The notes under the pieces: generated by a model | The model's input: the letters and a program-made list of their open reading frames with translations, nothing else | Told to the model about the DNA's origin: nothing | The model's database searches: none | Source of the DNA: a virus | Direction: 5' to 3' (one strand) | Virus record (IMG/VR): IMGVR_UViG_3300047380_000126 | Coordinates: 1 to 37,944 of that record | Length of the DNA stretch: 37,944 nucleotides | Part shown: piece after piece, positions 26,485 through 35,679 of the stretch | Layout of the letters: each line of letters starts with the position of its first letter | How positions within the stretch are numbered: the stretch's first letter is position 1 | Program-made: the position numbers and the translations under genes

Positions 26485-27441
26485 TTAAGAAGTTGTGTTG
26501 TCAAAGATGCCGCCGTTCCCAGCTTCATTTTTTGCGCAGAGAGTGAGTTCTGTCACAACCTGTCGGGTGGTGTTGTCCCCGGTCTTGGCCAAGGCGACGT
26601 TCTTGGTCGGACGCAGTGTTGCGATCTCCCACATGTTGTCCTGCATGATGAACACGTCGCGCGCACGGTTTTCACGGGACGGCATGAACTCAACGCTACC
26701 CCAAGGTGTGACGTACACTGCGAGTGATTTAATCACACGCTCGTCGCCAGCTTGCACTGCGGAACGCTGGTTGTTGTTACCAGTGAACGCCAGAGCCTTG
26801 TTCATCTGGAACGCGGAGAGGTAGACCGTGTCTGGCTTGCCACCCTCTTCCCAGATTGACTGCATAACGCCGTCGAACTTGTCTTGCGAGAACGCTGTCA
26901 GTGCAGTTGTCTCGTCTGTACGAGCGTCTGTACCGTCACCAGTTGGGTCAGCACCTTCGTTAGCACCGAAGTCGGTGTTGGTGGTGATCCACGCTGGTGC
27001 GCCCGCAAGCTCACGAGCAGTTGTGGAGTTACCAGCCGCGCGTGCGTTGTTGTCGAAAAGAGCCTTTTCGATGTCCAATTTCTGCTCTTTTGCGATCTTC
27101 AAAGTATGGTATGCGATTTCTTTCGCGCGGCCAGCCTTATCCAAGCCCTCATCTGTGTCTGGAACGACAACGGCGTTTTTGAAGATTTGCGTGTAGTTGC
27201 CCAAACGAGTTGTGGCTGAGCGAGCTTCAGCAGTTGTCGTATCTCCTTCAACGTGAGCATTTACAGCGGATGCGCGTAAATTATCTGTCTGCCACTCAAC
27301 GAGCGTGTTCTTCGCGGAAGTCTTACCAGACTTTGAGTAGAACGGCGTCTCTTCCGGGGAGATGTTGTGGATTACGTTGCTGAGATCCTCACGGATGCCC
27401 ACGGAATCGTATGAGTCGAATGTGTTTGATGGCTGTGCCAT
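26485..27441 (-). CDS. Major capsid protein (SU10/DUF5309 family)
   Basis: A 318-residue HK97-fold capsid protein of the DUF5309/SU10 type. Typical blocks are the start FDSYDSVGIREDLSNVIHNI and SPEETPFYS, then VEWQTDNLRA, RLGNYTQIF, IAYHTLKIAKEQKLDIEKAL, and a C-terminal VYVTPWGSVEFMPSRENR with MWEIATLRP. The ATG has GAAAGGA about 7 bases upstream. It follows the scaffold gene and precedes a strong terminator, the usual place for a highly expressed capsid. No protease gene or N-terminal delta domain is seen, so maturation without a maturation protease is likely. Confidence 0.92.
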   Translation of the reverse strand: MAQPSNTFDSYDSVGIREDLSNVIHNISPEETPFYSKSGKTSAKNTLVEWQTDNLRASAVNAHVEGDTTTAEARSATTRLGNYTQIFKNAVVVPDTDEGLDKAGRAKEIAYHTLKIAKEQKLDIEKALFDNNARAAGNSTTARELAGAPAWITTNTDFGANEGADPTGDGTDARTDETTALTAFSQDKFDGVMQSIWEEGGKPDTVYLSAFQMNKALAFTGNNNQRSAVQAGDERVIKSLAVYVTPWGSVEFMPSRENRARDVFIMQDNMWEIATLRPTKNVALAKTGDNTTRQVVTELTLCAKNEAGNGGIFDNTTS

Positions 27442-27461
27442 TGTGTAGTCCTTTCAAAGAC

Positions 27462-28430
27462 TTAGGAGTTGAGGATTAGACCCAATGCGTCATTGATTGA
27501 GCCTGTTTTCTGCAAGCGCGATTGCGCCTTCTTACGAGTTGCAGCTTGGCTGTCCGCAGTTTTCTTAGCGCCCGCCCTCACAACAGGTCGAGCCTTCTGG
27601 CCCTTCTGCTGTGCTTGCTTACGCTTAGCCACCAGTTGACGGTACTTCCGGGCGTCGTTTAGCGCTCGGACATAGCGTGCGTCAGAAACACCCGCCATCT
27701 CTTCGGCCGAGAACCCGTAATCCATCCCGACTTGCATCAGGTCATCCTTCAACTGCGCGCCCTTCTCTGGGTCTGCAATCTCTGGAATATGCTGCTTCAA
27801 CAACTCCGCCTGCTCTTGCAGATACGACTGTTGCGCCTGCGCCTGTTGGTGGGTTTGCTGCTCTCGCATTTGATGGATTTGGTACATCTGCTGATCGTAG
27901 CCTGCCTTCGCCTCGTCGTATTTGAGCTTTTCTTCCATGTACCCAATCGGGTCACTTTCGAACAAGTCTCGCGACGGTGGGGTCGGCTCTTGCACTCCGA
28001 TCTGCTGCGCCTGTTGGTACAACTGCATGAACTGCTGTTGCTGCTGTTGCAACGCGGCTGCCTGCTGTTCGATTTGCTTTCGCGCCTCGGCAGCTTCTTG
28101 GAACCGCTTATTGATTGCCGCTTGACCCGCAGCAGATTGCTTCAACTGATCCAGTGTCCACTGCTCTTCTTTTCCGTCAACCTTGACGGGGATGAGCGTG
28201 GTGTCTTCAGCCTCAACTTCTACTAGGTCTTCGTCGTCAATTTGGTCATCGTAGTCGTCTTCATCGGATGCCTCGACGTCATCCTCGCTCTCGGCTACGT
28301 CCTCGACATCTTCGCCCGTCGGCTCCGTGATCTCGTCCACAGCTTCGCTTAGATTATCACCCTCTGCTTCAGGTGCGTCGGATGTTGATAGCAGGCTCTC
28401 AGCCGCTTGTTCTAGGGTAGTCGCTTCCAC
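27462..28430 (-). CDS. Scaffolding protein
   Basis: A 322-residue protein. The N-terminal 80 residues are extremely acidic (EDVEDVAESEDDVEASDEDD), the middle is a Gln-rich coiled coil (QQAAALQQQQQQFMQLYQQA), and the C-terminal part is basic (RKQAQQKGQKARPVVRAG). This is the classic layout of podovirus scaffolds, and the gene stands between portal and capsid. The core of the proposed function is templating the prohead and leaving before DNA packaging. The first codon is GTG at 28430, with AAGGAAG about 7 bases upstream; no ATG lies near. Confidence 0.86.
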   Translation of the reverse strand: MEATTLEQAAESLLSTSDAPEAEGDNLSEAVDEITEPTGEDVEDVAESEDDVEASDEDDYDDQIDDEDLVEVEAEDTTLIPVKVDGKEEQWTLDQLKQSAAGQAAINKRFQEAAEARKQIEQQAAALQQQQQQFMQLYQQAQQIGVQEPTPPSRDLFESDPIGYMEEKLKYDEAKAGYDQQMYQIHQMREQQTHQQAQAQQSYLQEQAELLKQHIPEIADPEKGAQLKDDLMQVGMDYGFSAEEMAGVSDARYVRALNDARKYRQLVAKRKQAQQKGQKARPVVRAGAKKTADSQAATRKKAQSRLQKTGSINDALGLILNS

Positions 28431-28434
28431 GGTG

Positions 28435-28677
28435 CTACTTCCTTTGCTTGCGATCTAAAAATGTCTCTGCCGTTATGGCGGCGTCGAGGTTCATTTCGAT
28501 CAGGTTAAGCGCACGGATTATCCCGTGCGCCGCTTCGCGCGCCTCTACGTCAGAGGCTACGCTGTCTGTGAAGACCTTGATCTGGTCATCACGAACGCCT
28601 TGCACAAAAGACAGGAACGCGGTGTCGGCCTTTAGCCGCCGCGCCTCGTCTGCCTTTATGCGTATTTCGGTACTCAT
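28435..28677 (-). CDS. Small protein between portal and scaffold genes
   Basis: An 80-residue helical protein (MSTEIRIKADEARRLKADTA, then FLSFVQGVRDDQIKVFTDSV and AHGIIRALNLIEMNLDAAI). The same 'DEARxLxxDxxFxxxxxxVRxxxxxxF…REExHxxIRALNxIE' pattern appears next to portal genes in many podoviruses; its function is unknown. It overlaps the portal end by 4 bases (ATGA) and ends 4 bases before the scaffold start. Confidence 0.75.
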   Translation of the reverse strand: MSTEIRIKADEARRLKADTAFLSFVQGVRDDQIKVFTDSVASDVEAREAAHGIIRALNLIEMNLDAAITAETFLDRKQRK

Positions 28678-30842
28678 TGCTGCGGTGCGCCTTGTGCCAT
28701 GCCGCCGATCATGCGGACCTTATCCTGCTCGGCCTGCACCTTAGCCACGTCAACGGCAGTGCCGTACTGCCCGTAAATCTTGGCCGCATCCACAAGCAAG
28801 TCTTGCGCCATCTTATCGCGCTTGAGGTCATCCTCAGAGGCAGCCTTTTGTGCATCAAGCTGCAACTTCGCCATGTCGGACTGCATCTTAGCCTGCGCCT
28901 TCATCTGCTCGGCTTGCAGGAATGCCGCGTTGGGGTCAGGCTGCTGCCCCTGCTGCGCTTGGGCCGCCTGCTGAGCCTGTAGCATCTGCGCCTCAATCTC
29001 AGGTGTCATTGGAGCAAAGTAGCGGTCAGCGTTACGCACACCAGACGCTGCCAGCAGATCGGCCAGCGTGTTGCGGATGTTGGTCATAGACACGAGGCCG
29101 TTCTGCGGGCCGTAGTTCTGGAAGACGCTCATCTGCATCTGAAGCGCTTGGTTCAAGCCCATCATCTTCTCTTCCTCACGCCCGGTGCCAAGACCGACGT
29201 TGATCGACACGTCCATGCTGGTGTTCCACACGCGCGGATCAACCGGGACGAACGAGCCGTTGAGGCGCATCATCTGCTCCTCATCCACGTTCTTAGCGTA
29301 GAGACGTAGCATGATGCCGAAGAGGTCGCGCATACCGTCCGCGAGATTGCGCACCATCACTTCAACCTGACCAGCCGCCGCCTGCACGGTGGCAGTCACC
29401 GCAGCCTTGGTCGTTGACTGCATGGCGTCTGGGTCGAGGCCCATTGAGGCCCGCGTGACGCCTGTCTTGGTCTCTACGAGACCGTCGAGGTAGCTCAGAG
29501 CGCCTAGCGTCTGCCCAGCCACAAACGGCACGGTCAGGTCTTGTACAGCCCCCGGCTGGCGCATACGCACCACAGCGCCGATCTCGTTGTTCAGGACGTC
29601 GTCAATGTCCACTTGACCCTCAACCACAGCGAGGCGCGGGTTGTTGGTCATCGCCACGTTGTCGAGGATGCCGCGTAGGATGGACGTGGCGGCGTCTTGA
29701 TCGTCGATGATAATCTCAGCCAAAGAGCGCCCGTAGAAGGTGTGCGGCTCTGGGTCGATCTCGAACTTAGCGAACGGGATTTCGTCGCAAGGCTCGTAGC
29801 TCAGCAGCTCGTATGACGTGCCGCCGCAGGTGATCTTGTGCAGCACAGGCGTGCCAGTGCCGTCTGCGTCAATCCGCATGTAGGCTTCCGTAACCGCCAC
29901 GTTCTTCATCGCGGGGTCTTGGATGTCCTCGTCAGAGAAGTCTTCGTCGTAGCCACGGCGCTCGAACACTTCCGCCTCGGTCATCTCTGAGCCGCTGTCG
30001 AAACTGTCTAGGTTCAGAATAACGTCTTTATCGAACCCCATCGCGATCAGGTCGCCCGCGCGCATATCTGTGCGGTGCGCGACGACGTAGGCGTCCTCTA
30101 GGCTGCGCGCGTCTCGGTTGATGAAGAACTCTTCTGGCGGCACGCTCTCGACACGTAGCTCACCCTTCTCTTTCATGCGGCTGATCTTAACGCTGTGGAC
30201 AGGCATTTCCATTTCCATGCCCATCGGATCAATCTCTATTGAATATTCAACAGAGTGTTCAAGCACTGTGACGCTGTCGTCTTCAATCAAGTAAGTGTAC
30301 TCGTCATCAGACAGGTCTGTGAACGTGTAAATCTCAGCCTCTGGCGTCATCAGCCAGTACGCCTTGACGATGCCCTGCTTCTTGATCAGCGCATCATGGA
30401 AGGCGTCGTTTAGCACCCGGTAGCCGTTCAAGCGATTGAACTCGTGGTGCATGAAGGCTGTGGCCTGCTCTGCCGCTGCCACGTCTTCTGGGCCTTTGGG
30501 AGTGTACTCAACAGGCTTTGACGTACTCAGGAAGATGCGCATCAGGCTTGGCTTCACGGCGCGCACGGTATCGCGTACCTTAGTCGCCACCACCTTGCTG
30601 CGGCCCTCTTCGTGGCCGATGTCTACCTCGCCGTCGTAGTAGCGCTGCGCCGTGATGCGATCATCGCTGATCTCACCCTCAATAAAGTCCACAGCGTCAG
30701 AGATAGCGTCTTGGACAATGCCTTCGATCTCGCGCTCAGACTTGGGCTTTAGGGGGCTGTCGTCAACTGCCTCTTCCTCAAGCATCTCAATCTCAACGCC
30801 TTCGCCTTCAAGGATGTCTTCGATCATGTCTTCGGGTTCCAT
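28674..30842 (-). CDS. Portal protein (P22 gp1-like)
   Basis: A 722-residue portal of the large P22 type, forming the dodecameric DNA channel at one capsid vertex and the docking site for the terminase. Visible marks include ITAQRYYDGEVDIG, RSKVVATKVRDTVRAVKPSL, RIFLSTSKPVEYTPKG near residue 105, SVPPEEFFINRDARSLEDA near 245, and the long Gln/Ala-rich barrel helix near the C-terminus (QMLQAQQAAQAQQGQQPDPN). The very acidic first 40 residues are unusual but appear in some relatives. ATG at 30842 has AAGGA about 8 bases upstream. It precedes the small gene, scaffold and capsid genes, the standard order. Confidence 0.94.
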   Translation of the reverse strand: MEPEDMIEDILEGEGVEIEMLEEEAVDDSPLKPKSEREIEGIVQDAISDAVDFIEGEISDDRITAQRYYDGEVDIGHEEGRSKVVATKVRDTVRAVKPSLMRIFLSTSKPVEYTPKGPEDVAAAEQATAFMHHEFNRLNGYRVLNDAFHDALIKKQGIVKAYWLMTPEAEIYTFTDLSDDEYTYLIEDDSVTVLEHSVEYSIEIDPMGMEMEMPVHSVKISRMKEKGELRVESVPPEEFFINRDARSLEDAYVVAHRTDMRAGDLIAMGFDKDVILNLDSFDSGSEMTEAEVFERRGYDEDFSDEDIQDPAMKNVAVTEAYMRIDADGTGTPVLHKITCGGTSYELLSYEPCDEIPFAKFEIDPEPHTFYGRSLAEIIIDDQDAATSILRGILDNVAMTNNPRLAVVEGQVDIDDVLNNEIGAVVRMRQPGAVQDLTVPFVAGQTLGALSYLDGLVETKTGVTRASMGLDPDAMQSTTKAAVTATVQAAAGQVEVMVRNLADGMRDLFGIMLRLYAKNVDEEQMMRLNGSFVPVDPRVWNTSMDVSINVGLGTGREEEKMMGLNQALQMQMSVFQNYGPQNGLVSMTNIRNTLADLLAASGVRNADRYFAPMTPEIEAQMLQAQQAAQAQQGQQPDPNAAFLQAEQMKAQAKMQSDMAKLQLDAQKAASEDDLKRDKMAQDLLVDAAKIYGQYGTAVDVAKVQAEQDKVRMIGGMAQGAPQQ

Positions 30843-30851
30843 GTGGTATCC

Positions 30852-33074
30852 TTATCTCGCAAAGTCGTAGCCAGTGGTGCGTTTAATTTGTTCTAACGCG
30901 AGGTCTCGGCCCGCGCCCGCTTGTGCCTTAGCCTCGTCTGTTGTCGCCGCTTGGCCAGACACACCGACTACGCCGCCACGCACTGGCGCGGGGGTCGGAG
31001 CCGCTTGAATAGCGTTAATTGCTCTCGCCCCGCCAAATGCCTTCCTGACCATGTTTCCGCCCACGGCCCGTGTCGCGAACTGAGCGAAGTTAGTTGAACC
31101 CAGAGCGTTCGCCAGCGCCCCCAGAATGTTCGCCCCCGCAGCCGCTGAGTTTGAGGAATTAACCGCCCCACTAGTGGCGCGCGCTGCGACATTCGCAAAC
31201 TGGTTAATTAGTTTGCGCTCCTCCGGGGAGAACAACGCCTTGATCATCGCGGGGTTATCGGTAGACATCTTTTTCCACTCTTTTCTGAATTTGACTCCAG
31301 AAAACGTGTCCTGCCCACCCGACGCAGCCTTACCAGCGTTTGCCAAACGCACGAAGGCTTCCTGCCGTATGCCGTCCCAATCTGCTGGGGGCAAAGTGTT
31401 ACGCAGCTTTATGATGTCGCGAGCAACCTGCGGGTTGCTTGATATTTTGCTTGAGCTGACCCCAAAAATAGCATTTGACGCCGCTTCTGGAGAAACTTTT
31501 AATACCATATCCCCATCGCGCCCGACCTTCTCGGTTAGCTTGTTAAGTATACCGCCCTTGCTCTTCCAAGTGGACGCAAAGTCTTTGTAGTTAGATATTG
31601 CGGTTTTCCACGCAGCGACAGCCGCCTCGTCCCCAGAAATTAAAGCGTCATCAAGAGCTGTACCCATCTCGGCGTCAAATATGCCTTTCAACCTCCGTGC
31701 CGCGACACCCTCTTGGCCCATCTCGGAACCCAGCGCCGTAAGCCTTTGGCGAATGGCAAACAACTCCCGCACGTCGCCGCCTTCAGCCAAGGTGCGGTCA
31801 ATGTCATCAATAAATTTCCCAGTCATCGGTACGTTTGACAACTCAAAATCAGCCGCCATTTGGTCGCGCGCTGAGCCAATGAACTTAGCCCCAAAATCTT
31901 CATCAACGAACGCGGGACCAGACCCGCGAGCCTGCGCGTATAGGGTATTTGCTTTGCGCTGTGCCGCTTCCCGCTGAGCCGACAAGGTTGCTTGAGCAGG
32001 GCCACCAGCCTCACCAACGGCGCTTACCGTCGGGCTGTCGCCGCCAACTTGCCCTCGGATCGCCTCGACGTTCTGCTGCAACGCAGCCTGCGTGTCCGCT
32101 CGGCGTCCGCGCAGAATGCTCGACGCGGTCTCGCCGAACGAGCCTTTTAGCGCCATATCCTCAAAAAGCTGCTGCCCTTGATCCCCTGTTACGGCCCCTT
32201 TAGTGAGTGGGACAGGTACAGGTAAATCTGCGGCCTCGGCCATTCGGGCTGCCTCAACTGGGTCTGCGCCTTGATCAACCTTACGAAGTATTTTTGTCAG
32301 CGTGTCGGCTGTTACAGCCTCCGGGTCGATACCCATGTCTCGCACTTGAGAAGCTATTTCAGGTCTAAGCTGCCCAGAAGCGTCTAACACAGCCTCTGGC
32401 GACTTTTTAAACACGTTGACCAGCGAGCCTAACACATCAATAGCTTTGGCCCCAATCACGCCGCCAGTCGCCCCCGTGGGGATGTCGCTTAGCTTATAGG
32501 GCGCGCCCGATAGCTTTGAACTAACCGCCTCAACTAACGCGGCCTCCGTCGCGCCTGTTGTGGCTGCGCCGAACAACCCCGCTACGGGGGCACCTAAAAA
32601 TTTGGCCGCTTTTAAAACACCGCTTCCCATAGTTGCGGCCCCTGCCCCAACCATAACGTCCGCGAGGTCTAGCCCCTTCGGGTTAGGGTAAAAGCGCGTG
32701 TATTGCTGGGTTGGTTCGCCGTCTTTGTACACGGGAACGACGGCAACTAAGTTATCAAACTGGTCTTTCTGAAACTCGGCCCCCGGAATAATTTTCTTGA
32801 TGCCCGATTGGAGACGATCATCGCTAACCGTGGTAGACAACAACGCCACCATCTTAGCCGCGTCTTTCTTAGGCAACCCTATATTAGCCTGCGAGGCTAG
32901 TGGAATGCTCTCTTCGCGCTTACCACCCTTAAACCAGTCAACAGTGCGATTAACTAAACCTTTTTCTGGCTCTGCATCTGGCTCAACTTCAGGCGTGTCT
33001 CCACTCCAGTCTTTTTCCCAAGGCTTGGACACCTGCGCTGGCGAACCCCAATCCTTATCCCACGGGTTCCCCAT
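30852..33074 (-). CDS. Large ejection (pilot) protein
   Basis: A 740-residue protein that probably leaves the virion with the DNA, like P22 gp16. The N-terminus has repeated NPWDKDW/KPWEKDW units, a mark of this class. Residues about 139-170 are hydrophobic and Gly/Ala-rich (MVGAGAATMGSGVLKAAKFL, APVAGLFGAATTGATEAAL), fit for membrane insertion. The rest is helical, with RQRLTALGSEMGQEGVAARR and WKTAISNYKDFASTWKSKGG, typical of phage internal proteins. No protease or hydrolase motif is visible. Its start overlaps the preceding gene by one base (TAATG). Confidence 0.78.
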   Translation of the reverse strand: MGNPWDKDWGSPAQVSKPWEKDWSGDTPEVEPDAEPEKGLVNRTVDWFKGGKREESIPLASQANIGLPKKDAAKMVALLSTTVSDDRLQSGIKKIIPGAEFQKDQFDNLVAVVPVYKDGEPTQQYTRFYPNPKGLDLADVMVGAGAATMGSGVLKAAKFLGAPVAGLFGAATTGATEAALVEAVSSKLSGAPYKLSDIPTGATGGVIGAKAIDVLGSLVNVFKKSPEAVLDASGQLRPEIASQVRDMGIDPEAVTADTLTKILRKVDQGADPVEAARMAEAADLPVPVPLTKGAVTGDQGQQLFEDMALKGSFGETASSILRGRRADTQAALQQNVEAIRGQVGGDSPTVSAVGEAGGPAQATLSAQREAAQRKANTLYAQARGSGPAFVDEDFGAKFIGSARDQMAADFELSNVPMTGKFIDDIDRTLAEGGDVRELFAIRQRLTALGSEMGQEGVAARRLKGIFDAEMGTALDDALISGDEAAVAAWKTAISNYKDFASTWKSKGGILNKLTEKVGRDGDMVLKVSPEAASNAIFGVSSSKISSNPQVARDIIKLRNTLPPADWDGIRQEAFVRLANAGKAASGGQDTFSGVKFRKEWKKMSTDNPAMIKALFSPEERKLINQFANVAARATSGAVNSSNSAAAGANILGALANALGSTNFAQFATRAVGGNMVRKAFGGARAINAIQAAPTPAPVRGGVVGVSGQAATTDEAKAQAGAGRDLALEQIKRTTGYDFAR

Positions 33075-34642
33075 TAGATTGGCTCCCAGTTGTTTTTGTT
33101 ATTCGGGTCTCCACCTTTAAATCTAAAGCCGTTGTTGACAGTCCCGATTGCGGGGCCACCTTGGCTGGAAACGCCCGCCTCTACACCCTCGCCGCCAGCG
33201 CCGTGTGTAGAAAGTATTGACTGTACAGCCGCTGGAATTTTCGAGTTTGTATCAAGCGCGGCGAGAGCGTTGTTAGTCTCGGCTAGTGTCGCGCCGTCAG
33301 TCATGTAGCTGTTAATGATTTTGCGGCGTTGCATGTTGTAACGCGCTTTTGCTTGCATAACCCCAATAATTGCTTGGTTGGCTTCGGGACTGTTGCGAAG
33401 GCTCCCCAAAGAGTTAAGCATGGCGTCAAACTCAAGATCAGAAGTCGCGCCAGATCCTTCGACCCGTAGTGTTGGAGCAACTCGCTTGATAATTGACTGC
33501 CTCACAGCCGCTACGTCGGTAGCCTCTGGGAACATCTCAGCCAATCGCCCGACCACGGGTCCAGATGGGGCAAGAGGCGTTAATTCTTGCAGCACGTTTA
33601 AATCTTGCATCGCCGCAGCAGACTTGGCCCCAGCATCCAGATAAGAAGCAAAGTTCTCGCCCTGTTTTGACATGAGTTTTTCGCGCAACTTACCTTCTGC
33701 GTCTACTTGATCACCTAAGTTGAAAGTTTGCCCGCCGCTCATCGCTCGGAATTGGTCCGCAGCTTCCTTACCTTGCTCCGCAAGTATGCGTTGATATTCG
33801 CTAAAGTTCTGCATTGCGGCAGTGCGGTCATCTTTAGGCTTCGCGAAACGCTGCGCCAACACCTGCTTCGCCACAGCGGCTGGCCCCGCGATCTCAGCCA
33901 GCTTCACAAGCTCTTCCCCGTTTGGCATTTTACGGAGCATCTCCATAGTCCTATTCTTAGCCTTAGCCTCTGTGCGCTGCTCGGCGATATTGTCGGCAAT
34001 CTCTTCCATGCCCATGATGCCCATGCGCCCGAAGCCCTGCGCCAAGAGCGCTGCCGTGTCTTTGAAGCTGTCCCGATTGTAGAAGCGCTGGCCAGTCTCG
34101 CCCGATGCGCCCTCTTGCATCTTCTGAACACCAAGGCCACCCAGAAATCCGCGCGGTGTCTCTTCTTCTTGCTGCATCATGGGTGCTGTTCCTTTTGTAC
34201 TCACTGTCGCTTGGGGGGAGCGCTTCCCGCGCCCCGCGTCTGCGAAACCAAAAATGTGGTCACCTATACGCAGCCAGTCGCCCCCGGCTCGCTTTTGGCC
34301 CCACTTGGGGTTTGAGATTGACGGGTTGTAATAATGCGTAGCGCCGCCAGTCTGGTCCTGATAGTCGCCTGTTAACAGCTTGTCTGCGGCTTGATAGGCA
34401 ACTGAACTAGGGCGCATATTGAGCATGTCCTGCCCCTGCTCGCCACCCGCGTAACCTGTCAGGCTATTCCAAGCCGAGAACTGCCCCGGCTTTAGGATGA
34501 CCCCGCGCAGGCCGCTCCCGTACCCCGGTGTCTGCGTGCGGTTCATAATGACCGAGCCAGTCGCCAGCATACCGCCCAAGCCTTGATTACCTGCTTCGGC
34601 CTGTAGCGTTTTTGCTAGTAAGTCTCGGTCATTAATATCCAT
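33074..34642 (-). CDS. Ejection protein with N-terminal SleB-like hydrolase
   Basis: A 522-residue virion protein. The first 110 residues are a Hydrolase_2 (SleB/CwlJ) domain: catalytic-type Glu in LQAEAGNQG (E16), VIMNRTQTPGYG, QFSAWNS at 54-60, and ATHYYNPSISNPKWG. The remainder is helical, Gln/Ala/Lys-rich (AALLAQGFGRMGIMGMEEIA, LTPLAPSGPVVGRLAEMFPE). Such virion hydrolases open the cell wall locally for DNA entry. ATG at 34642 shares a base with the preceding stop (TGATG); the TTG one codon earlier is less likely. It pairs with the pilot protein encoded next. Confidence 0.85.
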   Translation of the reverse strand: MDINDRDLLAKTLQAEAGNQGLGGMLATGSVIMNRTQTPGYGSGLRGVILKPGQFSAWNSLTGYAGGEQGQDMLNMRPSSVAYQAADKLLTGDYQDQTGGATHYYNPSISNPKWGQKRAGGDWLRIGDHIFGFADAGRGKRSPQATVSTKGTAPMMQQEEETPRGFLGGLGVQKMQEGASGETGQRFYNRDSFKDTAALLAQGFGRMGIMGMEEIADNIAEQRTEAKAKNRTMEMLRKMPNGEELVKLAEIAGPAAVAKQVLAQRFAKPKDDRTAAMQNFSEYQRILAEQGKEAADQFRAMSGGQTFNLGDQVDAEGKLREKLMSKQGENFASYLDAGAKSAAAMQDLNVLQELTPLAPSGPVVGRLAEMFPEATDVAAVRQSIIKRVAPTLRVEGSGATSDLEFDAMLNSLGSLRNSPEANQAIIGVMQAKARYNMQRRKIINSYMTDGATLAETNNALAALDTNSKIPAAVQSILSTHGAGGEGVEAGVSSQGGPAIGTVNNGFRFKGGDPNNKNNWEPI

Positions 34643-35679
34643 CAACCGACCTCCGCCGCCAGTCCGCTATAGTCAACGCGGAGGAAGCCGTCTGGGCCAA
34701 GCTGTACGAGGTGTGGGTGCGTCTCCTGAAGCTCCTGCGCCATGACACCTACTGTCGGCTGCGCTGGATCAGCGATCCGCTTGCCGTCTTCGTTCCAGTC
34801 CCAAGAGTAGACGTTGACGCCGTTCTCTTTACCGAGCGGCTTGATGTTGGTCTTGAGGCGGATGTCTGAGGATGCCGCCGCGCTGGCCGCAAGTGACAGG
34901 TAGTCAAACAGCCCCGGCGTCTTAGTCTGCGTCTTTGTTTCGGGAACAGGCGTAGCACCCATCGTACCGATCTGCGTCTGTAGGCCTGCGGCTGGCGCGC
35001 CTGTGTAACCCGCATACTGACCGCGCGCGGCGTCGATAAGAGACTGCTGCATAACCTGCTGCATGAGACCTTGACGCATCTGGTCCTGCTGAATTGTACG
35101 ACCTGTATTGAACGCTTGGTTGCCTAGTTGCCCAAGCTGCGCTGCGCCACCCATCATCATTTGCTGCTGGTTCTGTGCCGCCCCAAGCGCCGTGTTAAAC
35201 CCTTGCTGCTGTAAGTTACCAAAGGTCTGCGCGCCCTGACGAGCAAACGCCTCGTTAGTCAGCGCATCGGCAACCCCGTGACGGGAGCCGCCGAACGCCC
35301 CTGCGGCGCTTGCCTGTGCGCCCGTCGTGTTCGCCTGCATCTGTCGCTGCCGCTCAAGGCTGTCGAGCGTCTGCCCCGTCACCATGTTTGTGTACGGGTT
35401 CATGAACTGCCCAATGTTTGGGCCTGCCATTGCGCGCTGCGTGCCTTGCATGGCCTGTTGTAGGCCGCCCGCCGCCGCTTTATTGACGTTGAAGTCTCCT
35501 TGCGGCGCTAGAGGTGCGTAACCGCCCTGCGTTGGTGTGGCTGGTTGGTAGGTGTTACCTGTAGGTTCCCCCTGCGTTGCTATGGCTGGTTGCAGTCTCA
35601 TACCTCCAGCCCCCATCGGAGACGGCATGACGGGTTGCGATGGCGTTGTGAAATTAAAACCTGTTGCTGAACCTGCCAT
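34642..35679 (-). CDS. Internal/tail protein with C-terminal S74 autochaperone
   Basis: A 345-residue protein. The middle is a Gln/Met/Gly-rich helical region (QQQGFNTALGAAQNQQQMMM), typical of internal virion proteins. The last 80 residues are a peptidase S74 intramolecular chaperone: SSDIRLKTNIKPLG with the cleavage Ser before D-x-R-L-K, NVYSWDWNEDG, VGVMAQELQETHPHLV, and the FLRVDYSGLAAEV end. In endosialidases and tail spikes this domain trimerises the chain and then cuts itself off. It is less usual on an Ala/Gln-rich internal-type protein. TAATG overlap fixes the start. Confidence 0.82.
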   Translation of the reverse strand: MAGSATGFNFTTPSQPVMPSPMGAGGMRLQPAIATQGEPTGNTYQPATPTQGGYAPLAPQGDFNVNKAAAGGLQQAMQGTQRAMAGPNIGQFMNPYTNMVTGQTLDSLERQRQMQANTTGAQASAAGAFGGSRHGVADALTNEAFARQGAQTFGNLQQQGFNTALGAAQNQQQMMMGGAAQLGQLGNQAFNTGRTIQQDQMRQGLMQQVMQQSLIDAARGQYAGYTGAPAAGLQTQIGTMGATPVPETKTQTKTPGLFDYLSLAASAAASSDIRLKTNIKPLGKENGVNVYSWDWNEDGKRIADPAQPTVGVMAQELQETHPHLVQLGPDGFLRVDYSGLAAEVG

